From Solihabitans fulvus (GTDB lineage: Bacteria; Actinomycetota; Actinomycetes; Mycobacteriales; Pseudonocardiaceae): a DNA stretch of 33,977 bases. Below are positions 15,605-22,417 of this stretch, piece by piece. How positions within the stretch are numbered: position 1 is the stretch's first letter; each line of letters opens with the position of its first letter. The notes beneath the pieces are model-generated. The model made no database searches. It was not told the origin of the DNA and saw nothing but the letters and a program-made list of their open reading frames with translations. The stretch spans positions 64,559-98,535 of the forward strand of contig NZ_VUOB01000072.1 in assembly GCF_008386585.1 (NCBI RefSeq), written 5' to 3'. The position numbers and the translations under genes are program-made.

Positions 15605-16290
15605 GCCTTGTCCTGCAAGGAATCCGCCTCAGCTACCCGGACGGCGACCAGCGCCGGACCGTGCTCGACGACGTGTCGCTGACCGTCGAGCCCGGTGAGC
15701 TCGCCGCGGTCACCGGCCCGTCCGGGTCGGGCAAGTCCAGCCTGCTCGCGGTCGCGGGCCTGCTGCTGCGCCAGGACGCCGGCCGGGTGCTGTTGGGTGG
15801 GACGGACGCGACGGACCTGAAGCCGGCCCAGCGCACCACGATGCGCCGGGAGCGGATCGGGTTCGTGTTCCAGCAGGCCAACCTGCTGCCCTCGCTGACC
15901 GCGACCGACCAGCTGCTGGCCGCCGCCCACCTGGCCGGCCGCCGGCCGGACTCGGCCAGGGAGCGGGCCGCCGAGCTGCTCGGCGAACTCGGGCTCGCCG
16001 AGGTCGCCGGGCAGCGGCCGCACCAGCTCTCCGGCGGGCAGCGGCAGCGGGTCGGCATCGCCCGCGCGCTGATGAACGAGCCCGCCGTCCTGCTGGTGGA
16101 CGAGCCGACCTCCGCGCTGGACCGCACGCGCGGGCAGGCCGTGATCGACCTGCTCGCCGAGGTGACCAGGCGGCGCGCGGTGGCGACCGTGCTGGTGAGC
16201 CACGACCTGGCCAGCCTCGCGGCCGTCGACCGCGTGCTCGACCTGCGCGACGGCGTGCTGTCCGAGCTCGTGAGTGGACAGCGGCGCTAG
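15601..16290 (+). CDS. ABC transporter ATPase (MacB/LolD type, system 1)
   Basis: 229 residues, a complete nucleotide-binding domain. Walker A GPSGSGKSS (about 39-47), Q-loop VFQQANLLPSL, signature LSGGQRQRVGIARAL, Walker B VLLVDEPTSALD and H-loop VLVSHDLASL are all intact. It belongs to the MacB/LolD subgroup, which works with FtsX-type permeases. The ATG overlaps the permease stop. The TAG stop lies inside a long inverted repeat that probably forms the terminator of this operon. Confidence 0.93.
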   Translation: MSLVLQGIRLSYPDGDQRRTVLDDVSLTVEPGELAAVTGPSGSGKSSLLAVAGLLLRQDAGRVLLGGTDATDLKPAQRTTMRRERIGFVFQQANLLPSLTATDQLLAAAHLAGRRPDSARERAAELLGELGLAEVAGQRPHQLSGGQRQRVGIARALMNEPAVLLVDEPTSALDRTRGQAVIDLLAEVTRRRAVATVLVSHDLASLAAVDRVLDLRDGVLSELVSGQRR

Positions 16291-16313
16291 CGCGGCGTCA
16301 CTGTCCACTCACG
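16269..16313. terminator. bidirectional terminator-like inverted repeat between convergent genes
   Basis: A perfect 13-bp inverted repeat, CGTGAGTGGACAG (16269-16281) with CTGTCCACTCACG (16301-16313), encloses a 19-base loop that holds its own palindrome GCGCTAGCGC and the ATPase stop codon. The rluB stop is 6 bases to the right. The stem lacks a T-run, which is common for actinobacterial terminators. Confidence 0.7.
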
Positions 16314-16318
16314 ACTGC

Positions 16319-17098
16319 TCACAGACCGACGGCGTTGTACAGGTTGCCGACCTCGACGCGGTTGAGCTTGCGGATCGCGCCGGGGCGCTGGTTGCCGAGC
16401 TGCACGCCGGCGATCGCGACGCGCACCAGCTTCTGCACCGGGTAGCCGACCGCCTCGAGCAGCCTGCGGACGATGTGCTTGCGACCCTCGTGCACGACGA
16501 CCTCGACCAGGGCCTTGCCGGGCATCGAGTCGACGAGCTTGAACGAGTTGACGCTGGCCGGGCCGTCCTCCAGCTCGACGCCGGCGCGCAGCCGCTTGCC
16601 GACGTCCTTGGCGACCGGGCCGGGCACCTCGGCCAGGTAGGTCTTGAGCACGTTGTAGGACGGGTGCATCAGCCGGTGCGCGAGGTCACCGTCGTTGGTG
16701 AGCAACAGCAGGCCCTCGGTGTCCGCGTCGAGCCGGCCGACGTGGAACAACCGGGGGCCGCCGGACTCCATCCGCTCCCTGACGTAGTCGCCGACGCAGG
16801 GCCTGCCCTCGTCGTCGGACATCGTGGTGAGCACGCCCTTGGGCTTGTTGAACGCGAGGTGCACGATGTCCTCGCGGATCTCCACGCGCATGCCGTCCAC
16901 GTGGATGACGGCGTTGACGGGGTCGACCCGCCTGCCCTGCTCGCGGACGACCTTGCCGTCCACACTGACCCTGCCCTCGGCGATCAACTCCTCCGAGGCG
17001 CGGCGGGAGGCGATGCCCGCCTGGGCGAGCACCTTCTGTAGCCGGACGCCCTCCTCCTCGGCAGAGGATCCAGAAGTTCGGCCGGTCCGCTCAGACAT
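16319..17098 (-). CDS. rluB: 23S rRNA pseudouridine synthase RluB-like
   Basis: 259 residues. N-terminal S4 RNA-binding domain (VRLQKVLAQAGIASRRASEELI) followed by the RsuA/RluB catalytic domain with the catalytic aspartate in GRLDADTEGLLLLTNDG and the C-terminal EGRKHIVRRLLEAVGYPV. It makes a pseudouridine in 23S rRNA (family knowledge; the exact site is not deducible). I favour the ATG at 17098, which overlaps the scpB stop by 8 bases; an in-frame ATG at 17110 is possible. It is the last gene of the segregation operon. In related genomes cmk and der follow; here they are missing. Confidence 0.92.
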   Translation of the reverse strand: MSERTGRTSGSSAEEEGVRLQKVLAQAGIASRRASEELIAEGRVSVDGKVVREQGRRVDPVNAVIHVDGMRVEIREDIVHLAFNKPKGVLTTMSDDEGRPCVGDYVRERMESGGPRLFHVGRLDADTEGLLLLTNDGDLAHRLMHPSYNVLKTYLAEVPGPVAKDVGKRLRAGVELEDGPASVNSFKLVDSMPGKALVEVVVHEGRKHIVRRLLEAVGYPVQKLVRVAIAGVQLGNQRPGAIRKLNRVEVGNLYNAVGL

Positions 17099-17831
17099 CG
17101 TCGATCGCATCCACTTCAGGCAACAGGGGAGCGATCGGCGGCAGGTCCTCGAGCGAGGACAGCCCCAACCGCTCCAGGAACAGTTCGGTCGTGCGGTAGA
17201 GGATCCCGCCGGTGTCGCGGTCGGTGCCGGTCTCCTCGATCAGGCCGCGGGCCAGCAGCGTACGGATCACTCCGTCCACGTTCACCCCGCGCACGGCGGC
17301 GACCCGCGCCCTGGTCACCGGCTGCCGGTAGGCGATGACCGCGAGGGATTCGAGCGCCGCCCTGGTCAGCTTCGCCCGCTGGCCGTCGAGCAGCAACTTC
17401 TCCACGTACGGGGCGTAGCGATCACGGGTGTAGAACCGCCAACCGTCGCCGACTCGACGCAGGTCGATGCCTCGGCCGGCCTCAGCGTACCCGGCCGACA
17501 TCCGCCGCAGTGTCGCGGTGACCCTGGCGACGGGCTGTTCGAGCGCCCCGGCGAGCAGGTCCTCGGCGGCCGGGGAGTCCACCACCAGCAGCAAGGCCTC
17601 CAGCGCGCTCTCCAACGCCGAGTCCTCGGTCAGGTCCATGACCTGGCCGCCGATGGTGGGGACCACGCCGTCGGCGTCGGGCACACCCTCGGTGGCCGGC
17701 ACCGCTTCCGGCATAGCTTCCGGCACGGCTGCCGGCATCGCGAACAGGGCGCCTTCCTGCGGGGTCGGCTCCGCCGGCACCTCCGGCACAGCGTCCTGCG
17801 CCGCGTCTCCCGGCGCGAACGGCTCGGTCAC
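17091..17831 (-). CDS. scpB: segregation and condensation protein ScpB
   Basis: 246 residues. A low-complexity N-terminal tail of about 65 residues rich in A, P, E and M precedes the paired winged-helix ScpB core (LESALEALLLVVDSPA to the ELFLERLGLSSLEDLP segment). ScpB binds ScpA and forms the kleisin-associated subunit of the SMC condensin complex. GTG start overlaps the scpA stop (GTGA). The tail contains near-repeats AMPAAVPEAMPEAVPAT and is probably disordered. Confidence 0.95.
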   Translation of the reverse strand: MTEPFAPGDAAQDAVPEVPAEPTPQEGALFAMPAAVPEAMPEAVPATEGVPDADGVVPTIGGQVMDLTEDSALESALEALLLVVDSPAAEDLLAGALEQPVARVTATLRRMSAGYAEAGRGIDLRRVGDGWRFYTRDRYAPYVEKLLLDGQRAKLTRAALESLAVIAYRQPVTRARVAAVRGVNVDGVIRTLLARGLIEETGTDRDTGGILYRTTELFLERLGLSSLEDLPPIAPLLPEVDAIDDV

Positions 17832-18763
17832 CCGTACTCCTCATCGTCGGTCAGGGCGCGGTCCAGCTCGGCCTCGGCGGCGGCCTGCTCGACGCTGCCG
17901 CCGACCCAGCGCACGACCAGCTCGCCGAGCGCCTCGTCCTGGTCGAAGGCGAGCACCTTCTCCCGGTACAGCTCGAGCAGCGCGAGGAACCTGGCCACCA
18001 CTTCCAGTGTGTGCTCGCAGTCGGCGACCAGCTCGGTGAACGTCGCGGTGCCGAGCTCGGCCAGCCGCAGCCGCAGCACCGCGGCGTGCTCGCGCACCGA
18101 CACCCTGGCCACGTGCAGGTGGGCGAGGGACACCGTCGGCGGCGGCTTCGGCCGGAACACCGCGGCCGCGAGCACCGCGAACCGGTCGGGGCTGACGCCG
18201 AGCATCACCTCGGGCAGCAGGCCGGCGTACCGGTCCTCCAGCGCGACCGACCGTGGATAGCGGCGCAGCGCGCCGGCCTCCAGCTCGCCGAACAGCGCGG
18301 CGACCTGCTTGTAGGCCCGGTACTGGAGCAGCCGCGCGAACAGCAGGTCGCGCGCCTCCAGCAGGGCGAGGTCGTCCTCGTCCTCGACGTCGCCCTGCGG
18401 CAGCAGCCGCGCCGCCTTGAGGTCGAGCAGGGTTGCGGCGATGACCAGGAACTCGGTGGTCTCGTCGAGGTCCCAGTCGTCGCCCATCGACCGGAGATGG
18501 CCGATGAAGTCGTCGGTCACCCGGTGCAGCGCGACCTCGGTGACGTCCATCTGGTGCTGCGAGATCAGTTGCAGCAGCAGGTCGAACGGGCCCTCGAAGT
18601 TGGTCAGCCGGACCGTGAACCGGCCGCTGGCCGCCGGTTCCGGCTCGGGCTCCGGTGCCGCGTCGGGTGCCGGTGTCGGTACGTCGGGTTCCAGCGCGGG
18701 TGTCGTCGCGTCGACCTCGGCTCCCTGCTCACCCGCGTCACTGCCGACCTGCTCTTCGGTCAC
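17828..18763 (-). CDS. scpA: segregation and condensation protein ScpA (kleisin)
   Basis: 311 residues; kleisin that bridges SMC heads. The hallmark FEGPFDLLLQLISQHQMDVTEV motif follows an N-terminal acidic/proline-rich leader of about 50 residues, and the EFLVIAATLLDLKAARLLP helix matches the family. The C-terminal winged helix (TFTELVADCEHTLEVVARFLALLELYREKVL) is intact. GTG start overlaps the stop of the preceding small gene. Expressed as one unit with parA and scpB. Confidence 0.95.
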   Translation of the reverse strand: MTEEQVGSDAGEQGAEVDATTPALEPDVPTPAPDAAPEPEPEPAASGRFTVRLTNFEGPFDLLLQLISQHQMDVTEVALHRVTDDFIGHLRSMGDDWDLDETTEFLVIAATLLDLKAARLLPQGDVEDEDDLALLEARDLLFARLLQYRAYKQVAALFGELEAGALRRYPRSVALEDRYAGLLPEVMLGVSPDRFAVLAAAVFRPKPPPTVSLAHLHVARVSVREHAAVLRLRLAELGTATFTELVADCEHTLEVVARFLALLELYREKVLAFDQDEALGELVVRWVGGSVEQAAAEAELDRALTDDEEYG

Positions 18764-19143
18764 TGCGAGCCGCGCTCGCGCCCCGAGTGCAGCCGCCGTA
18801 CCAGCAACGAGTCCTCGCCGTGCTCCTCGAGGTCGGCGAGGATGATCGCCACCGCCTCACGCACCACCCTGCCTCGGTCGACGGCGAGGGCGTGCTGCGC
18901 CCGCAGCGACAGCCTGGCGTGCTCCAAGTCGAGCAGCTCCTCGTCCGAGACGTACACGGTGATCTTCGAGTCGTGCTTCTGGCGCCCGGTGCCGCGCCGT
19001 GGCGTCGCGGTGTCGGGCTCCGGCCGCCGGGGCTCCGGGGTGGTCTCCGGTGCAGCGGTCGACTCTACCGAGGCGAGCGCGTGCGGCAGGCTGGTCGGGC
19101 GGAACAGTTCGGCGGCGCCCGGCAGCGAGGGACGCCGAGTCAC
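18760..19143 (-). CDS. small RHH-like protein between parA and scpA
   Basis: 127 residues. The first 55 are basic, proline-rich and probably disordered; residues 60-120 (KITVYVSDEELLDLEHARLSL, then VDRGRVVREAVAIILADLEEHG) have the strand-helix-helix layout of ribbon-helix-helix DNA-binding proteins. It starts with GTG overlapping the parA TGA and ends overlapping the scpA GTG. Genes of this size occur at this place in several Actinobacteria, and I infer a DNA-binding partner of ParA standing in for the missing parB. This function is not established. Confidence 0.82.
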   Translation of the reverse strand: MTRRPSLPGAAELFRPTSLPHALASVESTAAPETTPEPRRPEPDTATPRRGTGRQKHDSKITVYVSDEELLDLEHARLSLRAQHALAVDRGRVVREAVAIILADLEEHGEDSLLVRRLHSGRERGSQ

Positions 19144-20081
19144 CGGGCGATCACCTCGCGGGCGAGCGAGCGGTACGCCTTCGCTCCGGACGAGCGGGGC
19201 GCCCAGCTCGTGATCGGCTCGCCGGCGACCGTCGTCTCCGGGAACCGCACCGTGCGGTTGATCACGGTGTCGAACACCACCTCGCCGAACGCCTCGACCA
19301 CTCGTGCCATGACCTCTCGTGAGTGCAGTGTGCGGGGGTCGTACATGGTCGCCAGAATGCCGGTGATCTCCAGCTTCGGGTTCAACCGCTCCCTGACCTT
19401 CTCGATGGTGTCTATCAACAACGCGACCCCGCGCAGGCTGAAGAACTCGCACTCCAGCGGGATGAGCACGCCGTCGGCGGCGGCCAGGGCGTTGACGGTG
19501 AGCAGGCCGAGCGAGGGCTGGCAGTCGACCAGGACGTAGTCGTAGCGGTCCATCACCGGCCGCAGCGTGCGGACCAGGGTGTGTTCCCTGCCGACCTCGG
19601 CGACCAGCTGCACCTCGGCCGCGGACAGGTCGATGTTGCTCGGCAGCAGGTCCATGTCGGCGACGTTGGTGCGCATGATCACGTTCTCGACGTCGACCTC
19701 GCGCTCCATGATCACGTTGTAGATCGTCTGGTCGAGGTGGTGCGGCTGAATGCCGAGCCCGACCGACAGCGCGCCCTGCGGATCGAAGTCGACCAGCAGC
19801 ACCCGCCTGCCGATCTCGGCGAGCGCCGCGCCGAGGTTGATCGTCGAGGTCGTCTTGCCGACCCCGCCCTTCTGGTTGCACACGGCCAGCACCTTCGCCG
19901 GCCCGTGGTGGGCGATCAGCGGCGGCTCCGGGATGAAGCGCAGTGGCCTGCCGGTCGGCCCGATCTCGCCTTCCTTCTGCTCGACCACGTCCTCATCGGC
20001 CGGCGCGGCGTGCGGGGCGAGGCTCAAGTCCACCGAGGCACCGCGCGGCCGCCGCTCGGCGGATGGCTGCGGTGTCGACAT
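19140..20081 (-). CDS. parA: ParA/Soj-family chromosome partitioning ATPase
   Basis: 313 residues. A non-conserved N-terminal extension of about 60 residues precedes the deviant Walker A motif NQKGGVGKTTSTINL; DFDPQG (Walker A'), DYVLVDCQPSLG (Walker B) and LNPKLEITGIL follow. It is the ParA-like protein next to scpA (Rv1708-like in Mycobacterium), distinct from the parAB genes near the origin; no parB is adjacent. ATG at 20081 lies about 10 bases after AAGGAG. A good -35/-10 pair and palindrome lie upstream (20104-20150). Confidence 0.93.
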   Translation of the reverse strand: MSTPQPSAERRPRGASVDLSLAPHAAPADEDVVEQKEGEIGPTGRPLRFIPEPPLIAHHGPAKVLAVCNQKGGVGKTTSTINLGAALAEIGRRVLLVDFDPQGALSVGLGIQPHHLDQTIYNVIMEREVDVENVIMRTNVADMDLLPSNIDLSAAEVQLVAEVGREHTLVRTLRPVMDRYDYVLVDCQPSLGLLTVNALAAADGVLIPLECEFFSLRGVALLIDTIEKVRERLNPKLEITGILATMYDPRTLHSREVMARVVEAFGEVVFDTVINRTVRFPETTVAGEPITSWAPRSSGAKAYRSLAREVIAR

Positions 20082-20103
20082 GGTGACCTGACTCCTTGTA
20101 GTC

Positions 20104-20150
20104 CTCCGACCGGTCGGAGCGAGCCTAAGCGGCCTTGTTGACAGCGGCAA
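20104..20150 (-). promoter_or_regulatory. parA promoter with operator-like palindrome
   Basis: Minus-strand TTGCCG (20150-20145) and TAGGCT (20127-20122) are separated by 17 bases, a good sigma-70-type promoter. Two bases after the -10 begins a perfect 16-bp palindrome CTCCGACCGGTCGGAG (20104-20119), positioned over the expected start site. This is where a repressor, possibly the RHH-like protein or the neighbouring ArsR protein, could bind. The transcription start is inferred. Confidence 0.55.
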
Positions 20151-20179
20151 CGCGCCTCGCCGTGACCACACCCGCCAGG

Positions 20180-20500
20180 TCAGCTGGCGACCTCCATCTG
20201 GCTGACCGCCGATAGGACCACATCGAGGAGTCCGGGGAACAGGTCGTCGAGGTCGTCGCGGCGCAACGAGACCCAGCGCTGGTTGCCTCGACACCTGGTC
20301 CTGGTCACGCCGGCCTCGCGGAGCACCCGCAGGTGCTGGGACAGTGTGGACTTCGCGACGCCGACCTCGAACGAGCCGCAGAGCCGTTCGCCGTCGTCCT
20401 GGATCTGTCGGATCACCGTGAGTCTGGTCGCATCGCTCAACGCGTGGAGCACTCCGGCGATCTCGATCTCCGCCCGCACTGGTTCGTCAAGGTTCGCCAC
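20180..20500 (-). CDS. ArsR-family transcriptional regulator
   Basis: 106 residues, single winged helix: LHALSDATRLTVIRQI as helix 1-2 and VAKSTLSQHLRVLREAGVTRTRCRGNQRWVSLRRDDL as recognition helix and wing. There is no CxC metal-binding pair in the recognition helix, so it is unlikely to be a classical arsenite/cadmium sensor; the single cysteines (LCGSF, RCRG) are not a known site. GTG start at 20500 with AAGGA upstream. No obvious target gene adjoins it; parA and xerD flank it on the same strand. Confidence 0.88.
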   Translation of the reverse strand: MANLDEPVRAEIEIAGVLHALSDATRLTVIRQIQDDGERLCGSFEVGVAKSTLSQHLRVLREAGVTRTRCRGNQRWVSLRRDDLDDLFPGLLDVVLSAVSQMEVAS

Positions 20501-20627
20501 TTGTGTCGGTCCTTCCGCCGCACTGCGCCATTTCCGACCCCCCGGCGAGGGTCTGGCTCACCGCGCCCGCCCCACAACCACTGATGTTCCCGGGCCGCGA
20601 GGTCGGGCTGCAACATCTGGACCCTGG

Positions 20628-21692
20628 CTAGCCGACGGCCCTTGGATGGGCCGTCGCGTACACCTCGCGCAGGGTGTTGACCGTGACGAGCGTGTAGACC
20701 TGCGTCGTGGTCACCGATGCGTGACCGAGCAACTCCTGCACCACTCGAACATCCGCGCCACCTTCCAACAAGTGGGTGGCGAAGGAGTGACGCAACGTGT
20801 GCGGGGAAACAACCGCGCTGATTCCGGCGCGATCGGCCGCCGTTTTGAGCACCTGCCAGGCGCTCTGCCTAGACAGTCGCCCGCCGCGCGCGTTGAGGAA
20901 CACCGCGGGGCTGCCGCGCCCCTTGATCGCCAGCGCCGGCCTCGCCCTGACCAGATACGCGTCGAGGGCCTGCAACGCGGGCCGGCCGATCGGCACGAGC
21001 CGCTGCTTGCCGCCCTTGCCGTCGAGCAGGGCGGTGCGCTCCCCCGCGTCGATGTCGTCGAGGTCGAGGCCGACGGCCTCGGAGATCCGGGCACCGCTGG
21101 AGTAGAGGATCTCGAGCAGGGCGCGGTCGCGCAGCGCCCTCGGGTCGTCGCCGGCCGGCAGGTCCAGCAGCCGCAGCACGTCGTCGACCGGCAGCGCCTT
21201 GGGCAGCCGGCGCGGCGGGCTCGGCGGGTGCACCTCGCGCGCCGGATCCTGCTCAACGATGCCCTCGCGGTGCGCGAAGCGGTGCAGCCCGCGCACGGCG
21301 ACCAGCGCCCTGGCCGCCGAGGACGCCGCCAACGGGGGCCGGTCCGCGTCGCCCTCGCGCAGCGCGGCCAGGAACGAGCTCACGTCCGCCTCGGCCACCG
21401 CGCCGAACTCCGCGACACCGTGGGCCGTGAGGTGCTCCAGGTAGCGGCGCAGGTCCCTGGCGTAGGAGTCCAGGGTGTTGCGGGCCGTGCCGCGTTCGAC
21501 GGCGAGGTGGTCGAGGTAGCCGGCCAGCACCGCGCGCAGCGCGGGCGCCACCTCGGCCGGTTCCGCCGCCCTGCCGGATCTTGGCGCCCTGCGGGGGCCT
21601 CGTGCGTTGTCGAGTGCGTTGTCGGGGCCTCGTGCGTTGTCGGGCCCCGGTGTGTTGTCGGGTTCCGCCGCGTTCTGCCGAAGCGATCCCAC
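20628..21692 (-). CDS. xerD: site-specific tyrosine recombinase XerD
   Basis: 354 residues. The catalytic set is complete: Arg in SSGARISEAVG, Lys in GKGGKQRLVP, HTLRHSFATHLLEGG, LGHASVTTTQVYT with the tyrosine nucleophile. The N-terminal core-binding domain (LAGYLDHLAVERGTARNTLDSY) follows. It resolves chromosome dimers at dif with XerC. The GTG at 21692 is preceded by AAAGGAGG with only about 3 bases of spacing, so the exact start is uncertain. The first 45 residues are a low-complexity GPDNARGPDNA-type repeat not found in usual XerD. Position next to NUDIX and pyrG matches Mycobacterium. Confidence 0.92.
   Translation of the reverse strand: MGSLRQNAAEPDNTPGPDNARGPDNALDNARGPRRAPRSGRAAEPAEVAPALRAVLAGYLDHLAVERGTARNTLDSYARDLRRYLEHLTAHGVAEFGAVAEADVSSFLAALREGDADRPPLAASSAARALVAVRGLHRFAHREGIVEQDPAREVHPPSPPRRLPKALPVDDVLRLLDLPAGDDPRALRDRALLEILYSSGARISEAVGLDLDDIDAGERTALLDGKGGKQRLVPIGRPALQALDAYLVRARPALAIKGRGSPAVFLNARGGRLSRQSAWQVLKTAADRAGISAVVSPHTLRHSFATHLLEGGADVRVVQELLGHASVTTTQVYTLVTVNTLREVYATAHPRAVG
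21594..21660. repeat. GC-rich tandem repeat encoding the XerD N-terminal extension
   Basis: Two perfect 19-bp copies of GGGGCCTCGTGCGTTGTCG begin at 21594 and 21624, with partial copies GTGCGTTGTCG at 21614 and GTGTGTTGTCG at 21650. All spacings are multiples of 3, so the reading frame is kept and the protein gains PDNA/ARG units. Confidence 0.85.
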
Positions 21693-21784
21693 CGGCCTCC
21701 TTTGCGCGGCGGCAGGTCGCGCCGCCAACCGGGTGAGCTTAGGACTCCCCACCCGGTTGACGGCCGCGACAGGCCAACGACGCT

Positions 21785-22417
21785 CTAACGGTGTCGGTCG
21801 GCGAAGCGGTGCGGCCGGTCGGGCCACGGCGCGTCCGCCGGCCGGGACTGTCCGACTCCCGACAGCACCGCCTGCGCGGCGAGCAGGCCCGCCACCGCTG
21901 ACGCGTTGACGATCTCGCCGGCCAGCGCCATCCGCACGGCCTCGGCGATCGGGAACCGCTCGATCACGAGGTCGGTCTCCTCGTCTCCCAACGAAATATC
22001 CCTGTCCACAGTGGACAGAACGGTCGCCAGGTACACCCGGACGACCTCGTCGGTGAAGCCAGGCGACGCCGCGACGTCCACGAGCACCGACCAGTCCGCC
22101 GCGGCGAGACCGACCTCCTCGGCGAGCTCCCGGCGAGCGGCGTCGACGTCGCTCTCGCCGGCCGCGTCGAGCAGCCCGGCCGGCAGCTCCCACAGCCTGC
22201 GGCCCAGCGGGTGCCGGTACTGATGGATCAGCACCACGTTGCCGTCCTCGTCGAGCACCACGACCGCGACCGCGCCGTAGTGCTCGATCACCTCGCGCCG
22301 CGCGGTGCCGTCACCTGGCATCAGCACCTCGTCGACCCGCAGCGCGATGACGCGGCCGACGTAGCCGTCGCGGCTCTCGACCGTGCGGAACTCGTGGCTG
22401 CCCGCCGCTGCCGCCAT
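21785..22417 (-). CDS. NUDIX hydrolase (ADP-ribose pyrophosphatase, Rv1700 type)
   Basis: 210 residues. The NUDIX box reads GLLDAAGESDVDAARRELAEEVG, with the one-residue-longer spacing known in mycobacterial Rv1700, an ADP-ribose pyrophosphatase. Upstream HQYRHPLGRRLWELPAGL is also typical. Conserved E residues for Mg2+ binding are present. ATG at 22417 shares its A with the pyrG TGA (TGATG), so the two are co-translated. A near-perfect CTGTCCAC-A-GTGGACAG palindrome (22002-22018) lies inside the gene. Order pyrG-NUDIX-xerD is the same as in Mycobacterium. Confidence 0.93.
   Translation of the reverse strand: MAAAAGSHEFRTVESRDGYVGRVIALRVDEVLMPGDGTARREVIEHYGAVAVVVLDEDGNVVLIHQYRHPLGRRLWELPAGLLDAAGESDVDAARRELAEEVGLAAADWSVLVDVAASPGFTDEVVRVYLATVLSTVDRDISLGDEETDLVIERFPIAEAVRMALAGEIVNASAVAGLLAAQAVLSGVGQSRPADAPWPDRPHRFADRHR

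Noticed and set aside
22002..22018. CTGTCCAC-A-GTGGACAG as a regulatory site
   Set aside because: It lies within the NUDIX coding sequence where it encodes ordinary residues; kept only as a note on motif recurrence.
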